DNA of 39,427 bases. Origin: a virus. The notes beneath the pieces are model-generated. The model had not been told where the DNA came from. It ran no database searches and saw only the letters and a list, made by a program, of their open reading frames with translations. The stretch lies in IMG/VR virus record IMGVR_UViG_3300036790_000526, positions 1 through 39,427 of that record; one strand, written 5' to 3'. Numbering within the stretch: the first letter of the stretch is position 1; every line of letters begins with the position of its first letter. Position numbers and translations under genes: made by a program. This document shows positions 6,450 to 15,031 of the stretch, piece by piece.

Positions 6450-7988
6450 GTGGCTGGAACCCTTGTTATAAATCAACAAATGCTAAATGAATACATTCCG
6501 ACTCAAGAACAGTTGAATGATAAACTCTGGCGTTTAACTAATCTTTATTATATCACAAACAAGAAAGGTGAACAGATTCTTTTTAACCTTAATTGGGCTC
6601 AAAAAGAACTGTTTTACAGGGAATGGCATCAAATGCTTGTGCTTAAGGCTAGGCAATTGGGTGTCACTACCTATTTCTCAATTAATTTCTTAGATGATTG
6701 TTTCTGGCATTGTAATACTAACGCAGGGATTATCGCTCATAGAAAGGAAGATGCTGAAGACATCTTCAAAAAGAAGGTTAAGTACGCATATGACAGAATG
6801 CCCCAATGGACGAGAACGTTTAACTCCGCAACAAACGATCGATCTGGAGAGCTCGCTTTTGAAAATGGAAGCTCTTACAGAGTCTCTACTGGATTTCGCT
6901 CAGGAACATATCAACGCCTATTGGTATCAGAGTTTGGAAAGATCTGCGCTAAATCCCCAGACGTTGCAAAGGAAATCGTTACAGGAAGTCTCAACACAGT
7001 TAGCTCAGATCAAGTTATTGCTATCGAGTCTACTGCCGAAGGACGAGAAGGATACTTCTATGAGTTCGCTAGAACAGCTGAATCACTTACCAATGCCGAA
7101 AATCTTTCAGCAATGCAACAAAGATTTTTTTTCTTTCCATGGTTTGACGAACCAGACTACCGAGAAGTAAGTAAGGAAATCATTGTGAGTAAAGATACTA
7201 ATGAATATCTCGATCGAATAGAGATAGAGAGACAGCGTAAGATTGATGAAGAACAAAGACGCTGGTATGACATGAAGCTTCGGATGCTTGGCGATGCTAT
7301 GAAGCAGGAATATCCATCTACGCCACAGGAGGCATTCGAAAGTGCGAATGAAGGACTTTATTATGGTACGCAATTGTCTAAACTTCGTGCTGGAGGCGCT
7401 GTATGTCGTGTACCTTATGACGATGCTTATCCTGTTCATACCGCTTGGGATATTGGCCTGGATGATTTTACTTCCATATTTTGCTTTCAAGTGGGTCGCG
7501 GGGGACAAGTTTCAATAATTAATTACTATGAGAACTGGGATGAAGGAGCGGCACATTACTGCGATTGGCTTAACAAACAAAAGTATAGACTTGGCCGTCA
7601 CATCTTCCCTCATGATGCGAGAAAGAGAGAGGCAGGCGCTAAAACACAATATCTGGATTACGTTATTCCTTTATTGGAGGGCAAATTTGTTGTTTTGGAG
7701 ATCAAAGAATGTGACAAGCTTGAAGGCATTCAAACAGTACGGAGTATGTTATCAAGATGTATATTCGACGAGGAGAAAACCGCGAAAGGTTATAAACATC
7801 TCGAGGCGTACAAAAAAGTATGGGACGATAGGCTGGGTTGCTATAAGAACACACCTTTACATGATGAGCATTCGCACGCTGCGGATGCCTTTCGGTATTT
7901 GGCGGTAGGGCTTAAAGGAATTGAGCGCAAAGACAATAGTAGTGCTGACAATGATTTAAAAGCAGTAAACAGATATTACGGAGTTTAA
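6450..7988 (+). CDS. terL: Terminase large subunit
   Basis: 512 aa, GTG start. It is the ATP-driven packaging motor and nuclease. The N-terminal ATPase has a variant Walker A KARQLGVTT (66-74), Walker B RLLVSE (156-161) and a coupling motif AIESTAEG (191-198). The C-terminal RNase H-like nuclease has AWDIG (D334), an IFPHD segment (H388, D389) and a late HSHAADAFRYLA motif. Length is normal. Domain order and context leave little doubt; the packaging mode (headful or other) cannot be read here. Confidence 0.93.
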   Translation: MAGTLVINQQMLNEYIPTQEQLNDKLWRLTNLYYITNKKGEQILFNLNWAQKELFYREWHQMLVLKARQLGVTTYFSINFLDDCFWHCNTNAGIIAHRKEDAEDIFKKKVKYAYDRMPQWTRTFNSATNDRSGELAFENGSSYRVSTGFRSGTYQRLLVSEFGKICAKSPDVAKEIVTGSLNTVSSDQVIAIESTAEGREGYFYEFARTAESLTNAENLSAMQQRFFFFPWFDEPDYREVSKEIIVSKDTNEYLDRIEIERQRKIDEEQRRWYDMKLRMLGDAMKQEYPSTPQEAFESANEGLYYGTQLSKLRAGGAVCRVPYDDAYPVHTAWDIGLDDFTSIFCFQVGRGGQVSIINYYENWDEGAAHYCDWLNKQKYRLGRHIFPHDARKREAGAKTQYLDYVIPLLEGKFVVLEIKECDKLEGIQTVRSMLSRCIFDEEKTAKGYKHLEAYKKVWDDRLGCYKNTPLHDEHSHAADAFRYLAVGLKGIERKDNSSADNDLKAVNRYYGV

Positions 7989-7989
7989 T

Positions 7990-8244
7990 ATGATAGATGA
8001 CATACAACTTGACATTGGTGGTTTATTGAGACAGGCAAAGCCCCCAGCCCAAGACCATCTTTATAACGCATACGATATTCTTGAAAAAGGGGATTACGAA
8101 GGATGGACGGTATCTGACGCGATAGAACTTGCCAAAGTGCTTGCTCAAGACTTTCACACGTCTATGATGGGTCTAAAAATGCAAGAGATAAGAGACGCCG
8201 TTTACCTTATTGCCAATAATATCGAGCAGGGATTGGATCAATGA
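7990..8244 (+). CDS. Small accessory protein, unknown
   Basis: 84 aa, acidic and helical, not recognised. It starts 1 base after terL ends and overlaps the next ORF by 4 bases (ATGA). First of a train of tiny genes between terminase and portal. Confidence 0.6.
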   Translation: MIDDIQLDIGGLLRQAKPPAQDHLYNAYDILEKGDYEGWTVSDAIELAKVLAQDFHTSMMGLKMQEIRDAVYLIANNIEQGLDQ

Positions 8245-8471
8245 CAACACCACAAAATCAACTGTATAACTTAGCTGATAGAGTAAAACGTTTGAGTGAC
8301 ATGTTTGAAGCTGATGAGAATGGCGCTACCTTTATTGACAGCATTAAGCAAATAGAACTGCAAATGGTGGATATCCTGGCATCGCAGAAACGACAAGAAG
8401 ATTTAATGAATTTAATTGTGAAACTATTAGGTAAAGATGAAAAAGCCACAAAAAAGACGATCGCAAGCTGA
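8241..8471 (+). CDS. Small helical protein, unknown
   Basis: 76 aa, with long amphipathic helices that may form a coiled coil. It joins the preceding ORF by an ATGA overlap and overlaps the next by 35 bases. No family recognised. Confidence 0.6.
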   Translation: MTTPQNQLYNLADRVKRLSDMFEADENGATFIDSIKQIELQMVDILASQKRQEDLMNLIVKLLGKDEKATKKTIAS

Positions 8472-8673
8472 TGACCAAGACAAATCAGATGAAGCTTATC
8501 TTTTGATAAAAGAACTTATTATACTCAACGACCATATTGATATGAATCAGTTTGCCAGTGCTTGCTTTAGTATATGGGTCAACAGATTCCATGAATCCGA
8601 TATATCTTATGAAGATTTTAGAGAAGAAAATATTAGAGCGATAGATTTTGCAAGACATTGGTTGGAGGAATAG
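8437..8673 (+). CDS. Small protein, unknown
   Basis: 78 aa: a basic first 12 residues, then an acidic helical body ending in ARHWLEE. It starts within the end of the previous ORF. No family recognised. Confidence 0.55.
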   Translation: MKKPQKRRSQADDQDKSDEAYLLIKELIILNDHIDMNQFASACFSIWVNRFHESDISYEDFREENIRAIDFARHWLEE

Positions 8674-8676
8674 TGC

Positions 8677-9162
8677 ATGTCATTAAAACCTTGTATTGAA
8701 TGCGGAAAAGAATGCGAAATTCTTCCTGTCCAACTAGGAGATTTGTTTACGCTTTGCTTGTTGTGTGTGTGTAGTGGGGAATGTATGTTTCTCATAGCCT
8801 ATGAATTCATGCGTGACAATTGCCAGCATAAGCAGTTTAGAGGCAAACTTTATGACTTGCAGAACGAAGAAGATAAGAAAGAAAGAGATGATTGGGTTAA
8901 GGAAGTAACTGATGAATCTCTCAAAATGATGAGAGAGCATCTAGAGATTAATCCCAATATCTTATCGCATCCTGTTCCTACAACTATATCAGAGATGTTT
9001 GCAAGTCGTCCGGAAATTCCCTATAGCTGTAGTACAACCATGACATTCACAAGACCATGCATAGAGGATAGAATCAAATGGGCTAAGGAACGAGTTGAAG
9101 GAATGAAGAAGGAATTAAGAGAAGCTTTAAATGACTTAGACAAATTGGAAAAACAGGGATGA
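8677..9162 (+). CDS. Cys-rich putative zinc-binding protein
   Basis: 161 aa. The N-terminus has CxxCxxxC (about 6-13) and a second CLLCxCxxxC cluster (about 28-37), which suggests a zinc ribbon-like unit. The C-terminal third is a charged coiled-coil helix. GGAGGAA precedes the ATG. It could be a small regulatory or host-targeting protein; this is not established. Confidence 0.6.
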   Translation: MSLKPCIECGKECEILPVQLGDLFTLCLLCVCSGECMFLIAYEFMRDNCQHKQFRGKLYDLQNEEDKKERDDWVKEVTDESLKMMREHLEINPNILSHPVPTTISEMFASRPEIPYSCSTTMTFTRPCIEDRIKWAKERVEGMKKELREALNDLDKLEKQG

Positions 9163-9347
9163 ATATGCATTATTCAAATTTAGATGGTGATAAGATTTTA
9201 GACTGGATAAATCTAATAACCAGTACACATAATAATATCCTAGAAGGGAAAATGTTTTCTGCGGGATTCAATTTAGCCTGCCTTCAGCAATGCATGATTG
9301 AAGTGCTAAGAGAATTAGAAAAGAGAGACAAGGAATTTAAACGATGA
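9159..9347 (+). CDS. Small protein, unknown
   Basis: 62 aa, helical, joined to the preceding gene by ATGA overlap and to the following 32-aa ORF likewise. No family recognised. Confidence 0.5.
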   Translation: MNMHYSNLDGDKILDWINLITSTHNNILEGKMFSAGFNLACLQQCMIEVLRELEKRDKEFKR

Positions 9348-9442
9348 GTGAAGATAGCGGAGTACGTTTCTTATTGGATGATGACAAAAAAGCAACAAAC
9401 TTTATCTATCGGCCAACAAATGTGGGATCTCCTCAAGCATAG
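9344..9442 (+). CDS. 32-aa ORF in the accessory train
   Basis: The frame begins at an ATGA overlap with the stop of the preceding ORF and encodes an acidic then neutral peptide (MSEDSGVRFLLDDDKK at the start). The coupled start is the main support; the peptide is too short for recognition. Confidence 0.4.
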   Translation: MSEDSGVRFLLDDDKKATNFIYRPTNVGSPQA

Positions 9443-9457
9443 AATGCCACGTTAGGT

Positions 9458-9784
9458 GTGAAATTCGCACAAGGAATACACATACTCGATCCGTGGGGAT
9501 TTGCGCTTAAGTTCCGTACACGAAAGCAGCGCATAGTATTTAGACTTCAGCATCCTATCGTTTACTCAAAGAGAGGAATTCTGTGTCTTTATCGCAAAGT
9601 TAAACGCTTTTTCTTTGGAGATCCTCCAGCGATTCTTTGCAGACAATGGAAAGATAAGAAAGATTTATTAAAACAATACCCAGAGGAACAAAACAATGGA
9701 AATAGTACAAGATGCAAAGCCGGAATCAGGTCTAATAAAAAGCAAAAGAACTCTACACAGCAGGATAAAGGAATGCATCGATGA
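9458..9784 (+). CDS. Basic protein with a long 3' overlap, uncertain
   Basis: Up to 108 aa from GTG 9458, very basic, with the pattern ILDPWGFALKFRTRKQR early and aromatic residues in the middle. The last 29 codons overlap the next ORF in another frame and read as low-complexity Lys/Asn/Gln, so the C-terminus may be non-functional. No family recognised. Confidence 0.45.
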   Translation: MKFAQGIHILDPWGFALKFRTRKQRIVFRLQHPIVYSKRGILCLYRKVKRFFFGDPPAILCRQWKDKKDLLKQYPEEQNNGNSTRCKAGIRSNKKQKNSTQQDKGMHR

Positions 9785-9929
9785 CTTGCAAAGCGTAGAT
9801 ATGCACTTTCCCTTTTCAATGACCTTTCAAGAAACTATGAGTAGTCCTCTCTTTACAATCACAATTGAAAAGAAAGAATCTGATTTCTTTGTTGATGAGA
9901 AAGGGCAAAAGTGGGTAAAGGCTTTATGA
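9696..9929 (+). CDS. Small protein, unknown
   Basis: 77 aa. A helical first half is followed by a strand-rich second half (PLFTITIEKKESDFFVDEKG). AGAGGAA precedes the ATG. It overlaps the preceding ORF by 89 bases and the next by ATGA. Confidence 0.5.
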   Translation: MEIVQDAKPESGLIKSKRTLHSRIKECIDDLQSVDMHFPFSMTFQETMSSPLFTITIEKKESDFFVDEKGQKWVKAL

Positions 9930-10096
9930 AAGAGCCCAAATATAGCATCTGCGTCTATGAAGACCATGCAATAATTAGAGGATGGTTGCCAAGTGATGTA
10001 TTGATTCTTCTGCTTCGATTATGCAAAAAGGAAGGATTTACGTTAATAACTCGCCCCGATGATGGTATTCCAGGATTTAAATTGGTGAAGAAATGA
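9926..10096 (+). CDS. Small protein, unknown
   Basis: 56 aa from ATG 9926, chosen for its ATGA overlap with the previous stop over an in-frame GTG at 9911. Strand-helix pattern (YSICVYEDHAIIRGW, then a leucine-rich helix). Not recognised. Confidence 0.5.
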   Translation: MKEPKYSICVYEDHAIIRGWLPSDVLILLLRLCKKEGFTLITRPDDGIPGFKLVKK

Positions 10097-10293
10097 AATC
10101 CTATTGTAACTATTGCGATCCAAAGATTTTTACTGTTTATGGATTCTGCAAAAACTGCAAACGAAGATGCGAACCTCCTCTTTATGAACCTAAGAGCAAA
10201 ATGAGTCTTAATGATTATGAAGACTATAAAGCTCGGTGGAATCAAGAGCATCCAGATTTAGTCCTGGACGCTATGCGAAGAGGTGAAAGATGA
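10093..10293 (+). CDS. Small zinc-ribbon-like protein
   Basis: 66 aa. The N-terminal half has CxxC (residues 5-8) and CxxCxxxC (about 19-26), arranged as a zinc ribbon; the rest is a charged helix with NDYEDYKARW. ATGA overlaps on both sides. The partner is unknown. Confidence 0.55.
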   Translation: MKSYCNYCDPKIFTVYGFCKNCKRRCEPPLYEPKSKMSLNDYEDYKARWNQEHPDLVLDAMRRGER

Positions 10294-10673
10294 CAGACTG
10301 GGATCTACTCAGACAAATGTGCCCCAAACTTTATAAAGAAGGCATTTACTTTGAATGTGGTCCTGGTTGGTATAATATTCTGCGTGAACTCTCGATTAAA
10401 ATCGAGGAAAAGATAAAGGAACATGCGGAAAAGTACCAAGATGTAGAAGGCGAAGAAAATGAATATTGTGAAATGTATGCTGTACAAGTAAAAGAAAAAT
10501 ATGGCACATTGAGTTTTTATATGTCATGTGCAACAGAAGGCATCTCAAACCTGATCGACGAGTATGAAGCCATATCTGCAAAGACATGTGAGAACTGTGG
10601 TGGTCCCGCTAAAATCCGTGGTAAATCCTGGATCGAAGTAAAATGTGATAAATGTTACGAGGAGAAAAAATGA
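10290..10673 (+). CDS. Protein with C-terminal zinc ribbon, unknown
   Basis: 127 aa. The acidic N-terminal part has a pattern seen in small phage proteins (ECGPGWYNILRELS, then VQVKEKYGTLSFYM after an acidic stretch). A CENCGG and CDKC pair near the end forms a zinc ribbon. I have a weak memory of phage hypothetical proteins with this plan, but no function. Confidence 0.6.
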   Translation: MTDWDLLRQMCPKLYKEGIYFECGPGWYNILRELSIKIEEKIKEHAEKYQDVEGEENEYCEMYAVQVKEKYGTLSFYMSCATEGISNLIDEYEAISAKTCENCGGPAKIRGKSWIEVKCDKCYEEKK

Positions 10674-10954
10674 CTAATGAAACGACAAATGAAATATGTA
10701 CAATTGAAGCATCACCACAGGCGCTTGAATGTGCGCCAAAACCTAAAATCAAATCCAAAAGAGATATCTTTCGTTTTGCAGGTGAAAAACCTACCGCCAT
10801 CAATCTGGAGCACGTTACTCAAATGGGTGTGGAAGGGAAAAGGATCACGTTCCAATTCTATTCAACAGCCATGTTCATTGACTTGGCAGACGAAGCTTCC
10901 GCCTTATCTGTATTCGAAGTTCTTCTCAATGTCTGGGCAGGAGAAGCGCAGTAA
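10670..10954 (+). CDS. Small protein, unknown
   Basis: 94 aa from the ATG that overlaps the previous stop (ATGA); an in-frame ATG at 10652 is less likely. A flexible first third is followed by strands (AINLEHVTQMGVEGKRITFQ) and a C-terminal helix. Not recognised. Confidence 0.55.
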   Translation: MTNETTNEICTIEASPQALECAPKPKIKSKRDIFRFAGEKPTAINLEHVTQMGVEGKRITFQFYSTAMFIDLADEASALSVFEVLLNVWAGEAQ

Positions 10955-11310
10955 TGTTCTGGAATGACATTAAGGAAATGAAAGAGTGGATGGTCACTAT
11001 TGCTTCTCGTTTGACTGATTTGCAAATGAAAATGGATGGGATCATTCAAGAGCAGGAAGATCGGGATTCTATTGACCAATTAGCTGCAAAGACTATAGAT
11101 AAATGTCAAGACTACATGAAGAATGTAGAGAAGCTAAATAGCATGATCAATGAACTTAAGGGCTGTGTTGCATTGGCTAGATCCGCCCTTGAAGAACGCA
11201 AAAATATAGAGAAAATTGTAGCTATTTGTCAAAAAGAAGAGAAAAAGTCTCCTAAAAAGCGAAAAACAGTTAAGAAGAAGGGGTTTTCTGTGGCCCCTGA
11301 ATCCGAATAG
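10954..11310 (+). CDS. Coiled-coil protein with basic tail, unknown
   Basis: 118 aa, almost all helical with heptad-like leucine and isoleucine, ending in a Lys-rich tail. It starts at a TAATG overlap with the previous gene and overlaps a leftward gene by 41 bases at its end. Not recognised. Confidence 0.55.
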   Translation: MFWNDIKEMKEWMVTIASRLTDLQMKMDGIIQEQEDRDSIDQLAAKTIDKCQDYMKNVEKLNSMINELKGCVALARSALEERKNIEKIVAICQKEEKKSPKKRKTVKKKGFSVAPESE

Positions 11311-11536
11311 TTCTAATCGAATTATCTAATATTTGCACAAATAGATTTCTATAAAACATCACCTCAGTGAGCGTACTGCATTGCGATAGCATGCAGTTTA
11401 TACATGCACTCATGAGCGCTGACAAAGCAAGATTACCATCATTATCCTTAAGAACATGATTAACATATGACTCTATTTTGTTAGTCATTTCCATGACGTC
11501 CATTAAGTCATCATGTGGAATCTGTGGTCTATCCAT
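11270..11536 (-). CDS. Leftward single-gene island, helical protein
   Basis: 88 aa, helical, with an M-rich, C-containing middle (SALMSACINCMLSQC). AAGGAT precedes the ATG. It runs against the surrounding late genes and overlaps the 3' end of the rightward neighbour by 41 bases. It resembles the other leftward single-gene islands in arrangement. Function unknown. Confidence 0.6.
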   Translation of the reverse strand: MDRPQIPHDDLMDVMEMTNKIESYVNHVLKDNDGNLALSALMSACINCMLSQCSTLTEVMFYRNLFVQILDNSIRTIRIQGPQKTPSS

Positions 11537-11603
11537 GATTAGATCCTTGCCTATAATAAATTTTATCGTACAGGATAAAGTTAATTAATATCTATGGTGA
11601 AAA

Positions 11604-13619
11604 ATGCGTAATCACGATCCAATTTTCTGGCCAGAAGACTCATTAAACTTATCTTTACGCCAGGGTATGGAGAAGAACTACTCTGATAGCATTAACATCT
11701 TGCAAGCACAATGGTATCAAGCAGATTTAAATCAAAGATTCACAATTAATGACCAAGAGGTGTGGGGCCTAATATTCCCAGGAGTCGCAACTTATCGAAG
11801 GAAGATATGGAATTTCAATATAATGAATCCGATAAGCGAGGCTATCAGCGGTCAGCAAAGACAGACAAGAAAAAGCTCAGCAGTAATTCCCATTCACAAC
11901 GGACTACAAAAAACAGCCGACCAATTCACAAAGTGTTTATACCACAATCACAAAAATGGTTTCCATCAAACTTTTTCTGATTGCTTCCAACTAGGTGCAA
12001 TTATTCAGGGACTTGGTTTCATGTATATGTATGGAGACAGTACAAAAGATCCTGTGAGTCCAGACCCTCGCTGGCGATATGTGGATATGAAATCATGTCT
12101 CTTTGATCCCTATTTCCGTAAGAAAGACATGAGTGATGCAAGATTCTGGTGGGTAAGAACTTTCTTCGATGCACAAGAAGCTGCCCTTATGTATCCCCAG
12201 TTTGGGGATGAAATCTTATCTCTTCCTAAAGGAACTTATCGAGATGACAAATTCTACTACATGCCAGAAGTCTACCAAATCCAATTCCCGAATCTCATTG
12301 CATTCGATGAGTATTGGTATCTTACTAGCCGTGAAGCTACTTTCCTTGTCGATAAAAAAACCGAAGAATGTCAAGAGTTCCAAGGAACTCCCGAACAACT
12401 GAAGGAAATCATGCAGGCTTTCAAAGGAAAGCTAGCAGTGATGAAAAAACAAGTTCCAACAGTAAGAAGAAGTATTATCCTAAACGATCGAGTGATTGTT
12501 GATGAGCCTAATCCTTACGGCATGGATAGATACCCCGTAGTGCCATTGCTCGCTTTTTTCACAGCAGATACCCCGTATTATGCGTACAAGTTCAATAGTC
12601 CAATGACCATGCTTCGTGATTGTCAATACCTTCTAAACAGACTAAAAGTCTCTAACTTAGAAATTCTTGATGCTCAACAACAGGGATTGAAGGTTAAGAA
12701 AGGCGCCCTTGTAACACCAGAAGATGCGCTTAATCAAGGTCATGGTCGAGTGCTTTCTATCGATCCAGATTTCCAAATGGATGACGTTCAGGCAATGCCA
12801 ATTGTTCCTCCTTCACCTGTTATGTTACAGATGGAAGAGATGCTTAAAGGAATATTCTTCAACATAGCTGGTATCGATCCAAATGCCATGGGCATGGATA
12901 TTGATGATAAGGCTGGTATCATAACCATGATGAGACAAGCGGCTACTGCTAGAAACCTTCAGCGATTATTCGACCAAGCTGATGAATCACAAAGGCTATG
13001 CGCCGAGATTGAAGTCGAATATATGCAAAAGAATTGGACTTATGGAAAAGTTCGCCAAGTCATTGGAGAAGAACCCACAGCAGAATTCGATAACAAAATC
13101 TTCTTCAAGTATGGCTGTAAAGTAGTGCAAGCAGCACTTACAGAGACACAGCAACAATTAGAATTAGCTCAGCTTCTTCACTTCCAGTCACTTTATCCAG
13201 ATTTAACCCCACCAGATGAAATCCTTGAATGCTTAACGATCCAAAATAAAGATCGCATCATGGAAAAGGTTATGGCTAAACAAAAAGCAGTGGCCGAACA
13301 ACAGCAGAAGATGGAAGAGCTACAGATGCAGCAAATGCAAATCGACAACATGACGAAAGTGGCTTACGCTCATAGTCAAGAGGGGCTAGCCAAAGAGCGT
13401 GTGGCTAAAATCCAAACGGATTCGGCTGTTGCTCAAGACAAGTTACGCCGTGCTCATCAAGAGGATACAGCGAGCTTGCTGAATATTGTCAAAGCGCTTA
13501 AAGAATTAAAAGGTATGGACTTAGATCACCTCATGCAACAAGTCGAAATCTTAAATACTTTAAGTCCTGCTGCAAATCCAGAAAAAGAAGTAGTTGCAAG
13601 TAATCAAAATGTTGCATGA
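11604..13619 (+). CDS. P22-like portal protein
   Basis: 671 aa. The portal is the dodecameric ring at one capsid vertex, through which DNA is packaged and ejected, and the docking site for terminase and tail. Size, the start (DSLNLSLRQGMEKNYSDSIN), the crown-region string of Gln-rich coiled-coil residues (about 540-600) and a body of alternating strands and helices fit P22 gp1-type portals (725 aa). Its position separated from terL by accessory genes but upstream of scaffold and coat is usual. Confidence 0.82.
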   Translation: MRNHDPIFWPEDSLNLSLRQGMEKNYSDSINILQAQWYQADLNQRFTINDQEVWGLIFPGVATYRRKIWNFNIMNPISEAISGQQRQTRKSSAVIPIHNGLQKTADQFTKCLYHNHKNGFHQTFSDCFQLGAIIQGLGFMYMYGDSTKDPVSPDPRWRYVDMKSCLFDPYFRKKDMSDARFWWVRTFFDAQEAALMYPQFGDEILSLPKGTYRDDKFYYMPEVYQIQFPNLIAFDEYWYLTSREATFLVDKKTEECQEFQGTPEQLKEIMQAFKGKLAVMKKQVPTVRRSIILNDRVIVDEPNPYGMDRYPVVPLLAFFTADTPYYAYKFNSPMTMLRDCQYLLNRLKVSNLEILDAQQQGLKVKKGALVTPEDALNQGHGRVLSIDPDFQMDDVQAMPIVPPSPVMLQMEEMLKGIFFNIAGIDPNAMGMDIDDKAGIITMMRQAATARNLQRLFDQADESQRLCAEIEVEYMQKNWTYGKVRQVIGEEPTAEFDNKIFFKYGCKVVQAALTETQQQLELAQLLHFQSLYPDLTPPDEILECLTIQNKDRIMEKVMAKQKAVAEQQQKMEELQMQQMQIDNMTKVAYAHSQEGLAKERVAKIQTDSAVAQDKLRRAHQEDTASLLNIVKALKELKGMDLDHLMQQVEILNTLSPAANPEKEVVASNQNVA

Positions 13620-13657
13620 AAATAAAATTAAAGATGCTTGAATAAAGGAGCGTATCT

Positions 13658-13951
13658 ATGGCTAAGAATTATGGTGGCCGTTCTGAAAAAGGTCAGGGTG
13701 GTTACAAAAGTCCTGGTGAAAAAGGGACTTCAGGTTCAAGAAATGGTGGAATGCCTAATGGAGACATGGCTATGGCTGGTCTTAATCAAGGTGATATGTC
13801 CCCAAGAATTAAAGACTATCAAAAACCTAGCAAAGACTTTTCTCAAGAAGGATTTAGCAAGACTTTGGATTATATCGATCGTCAAGATAGATTCCAAGCT
13901 GAAGAATCTTCAACTGTCGAGAAGCAAGCTTATCGTGGGAGATATTCCTAA
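13658..13951 (+). CDS. Small Gly-rich protein, unknown
   Basis: 97 aa, basic and glycine-rich in the first half (KNYGGRSEKGQGGYKS), then a helical polar end. AAAGGAG precedes the ATG, so expression is probably strong. It lies between portal and coat, so a minor virion or assembly role is possible but unproven. Confidence 0.6.
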   Translation: MAKNYGGRSEKGQGGYKSPGEKGTSGSRNGGMPNGDMAMAGLNQGDMSPRIKDYQKPSKDFSQEGFSKTLDYIDRQDRFQAEESSTVEKQAYRGRYS

Positions 13952-14136
13952 TGGCTAAGTCATCATCTTCAAAAGATAGACCAGATAGGATAGAAATCCA
14001 GAAAGGTCCTATCAGCATGGATGAGCAATATTCTTTAGCGTTTCCAAGAGAACCTCAAAGAACGCGCGAAGATATGCAAAATCTAGAAGATAGACGAGCT
14101 GGAATGACTCTTACTAAGCATGAGCCTAAAAGATAG
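13951..14136 (+). CDS. Small charged protein, unknown
   Basis: 61 aa, hydrophilic and rich in R, K, D and E. It starts on the last base of the previous stop (TAATG) and is the last gene before a terminator. Not recognised. Confidence 0.55.
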   Translation: MAKSSSSKDRPDRIEIQKGPISMDEQYSLAFPREPQRTREDMQNLEDRRAGMTLTKHEPKR

Positions 14137-14144
14137 TCGGTTTG

Positions 14145-14175
14145 GCTACTGAACCATCAAAACCAGTAGCATTTT
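14145..14175 (+). terminator. Rho-independent terminator
   Basis: A perfect 7-bp stem GCTACTG/CAGTAGC with a 12-base loop is followed by ATTTTATTT. It closes the portal operon just before the tRNA-like gene. Confidence 0.7.
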
Positions 14176-14184
14176 ATTTCTTCT

Positions 14185-14266
14185 GGCATGTTAGCTCAGT
14201 AACAGAGCGCATCTGGTTCCTGAAAAGAACTGGGTGAGGTCGATAGTGTAAGTCTATCACGTGCCC
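14185..14266 (+). tRNA. tRNA-like gene with a 10-bp anticodon arm
   Basis: Cloverleaf elements are in order: acceptor stem 14185-14191 with 14259-14265 (7 pairs), D stem GCTC/GAGC, T stem GATAG/CTATC, and variable loop AGGTC. The anticodon arm has ten pairs in place of five: CATCTGGTTC with GAACTGGGTG around the loop CTGAAAA, which would place anticodon GAA (Phe). Three of the ten pairs are wobble. The D loop lacks the GG pair and the T loop reads TGTAAGT, so the usual loop contacts are absent. No CCA is encoded and base 73 is C. A T6 run follows. Whether it is charged is unknown. Confidence 0.6.
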
Positions 14267-14310
14267 TTTTTTCCTAAAATATATTTGTTCTATATATTCC
14301 TCTTATGTAT

Positions 14311-14331
14311 GTTATATATTCGATATATAAC
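14311..14331. promoter_or_regulatory. AT-rich palindrome before parA (centromere or operator)
   Basis: Nine-base arms GTTATATAT and ATATATAAC flank TCG. The inner 17 bases TATATATTCGATATATA recur in inverted form at 25500-25516. It stands 18 bases before parA, where type Ib partition loci carry their centromere/operator. Confidence 0.55.
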
Positions 14332-14348
14332 AACCATATAGAATACGT

Positions 14349-14984
14349 ATGATCATTGTAGTAGGCGGCATCAAAGGCGGCAGCGGGAAAACCACGATAG
14401 CGACCAATCTTGCGGTGTTGCATTCAATAGATAAAAAAGTTTTATTAGTTGATGCTGACGAACAAAAAAGCGCATGGGATTGGTCTCAACAAAGAGATGC
14501 AGTTCGACCTCCTGGACAAAGAGGAGTTTTCTCGACTGTTTGTATGTCAGGTAAGACAGTCTTTTCAAATCTGATCCGAATGAAAGAGGACTACGATACT
14601 ATAATCGTAGATACTGGTGGAAGAGACACTACATCTCAACGCTCTGCTTTATGCGTGGCAGATAAACTCATCCTTCCTTTTAAACCAAGCTCGATAGACA
14701 TATGGACCATGAGTCCTATCAAAGTCATTCTATCTGAATGCGTCAATGAACTACTAAAATCTTATGCAGTTATCAGTCAAGCTGATCCTATAGGAAAGGA
14801 TAATCAAGAGGCTATCGAAATTCTTAAGGAATTCCCTGAAATTCAAACCTTAGACTGTACCATTGGAAACAGGAAAGCATTTAGAAATGCAGCTGCTGAA
14901 GGTCTTGGAGTATGCGAAATGTATCCCATGGATAAAAAAGCATGTCAGGAAATGCAAACCATTTACGAGTTAATATATACCTGA
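14349..14984 (+). CDS. parA: ParA-type partition ATPase
   Basis: 211 aa. A deviant Walker A KGGSGKTT (residues 9-16, signature lysine K9 and K14), the Walker A' VDADEQ (about D35) and a Walker B with DTIIVDTGGRD (D88) identify the ParA/MinD family. It lacks the N-terminal HTH of larger ParA proteins, so it is type Ib (ParF-like). Such proteins segregate low-copy plasmids on the nucleoid with a small DNA-binding partner, here the ribbon-helix-helix ORF 47 bases downstream. This indicates plasmid-like maintenance of the phage. Confidence 0.9.
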   Translation: MIIVVGGIKGGSGKTTIATNLAVLHSIDKKVLLVDADEQKSAWDWSQQRDAVRPPGQRGVFSTVCMSGKTVFSNLIRMKEDYDTIIVDTGGRDTTSQRSALCVADKLILPFKPSSIDIWTMSPIKVILSECVNELLKSYAVISQADPIGKDNQEAIEILKEFPEIQTLDCTIGNRKAFRNAAAEGLGVCEMYPMDKKACQEMQTIYELIYT

Positions 14985-15031
14985 TATATACGAGATGTAT
15001 AGAATTTATATAAAAAACATATGGAGATTAT

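Noticed and set aside
7107-7508. 133-aa ORF antisense to terL
   Set aside because: It lies fully inside a well-supported terminase frame and has no family features.
14185-14266. Archaeal-type intron in the tRNA-like gene
   Set aside because: Removing any 10-base part of the arm does not leave a good 7-base loop with U33; the symmetric ten-pair arm explains it better.
14185-14266. Attachment site at the tRNA-like gene
   Set aside because: No integrase gene is present and no core-site duplication is visible.
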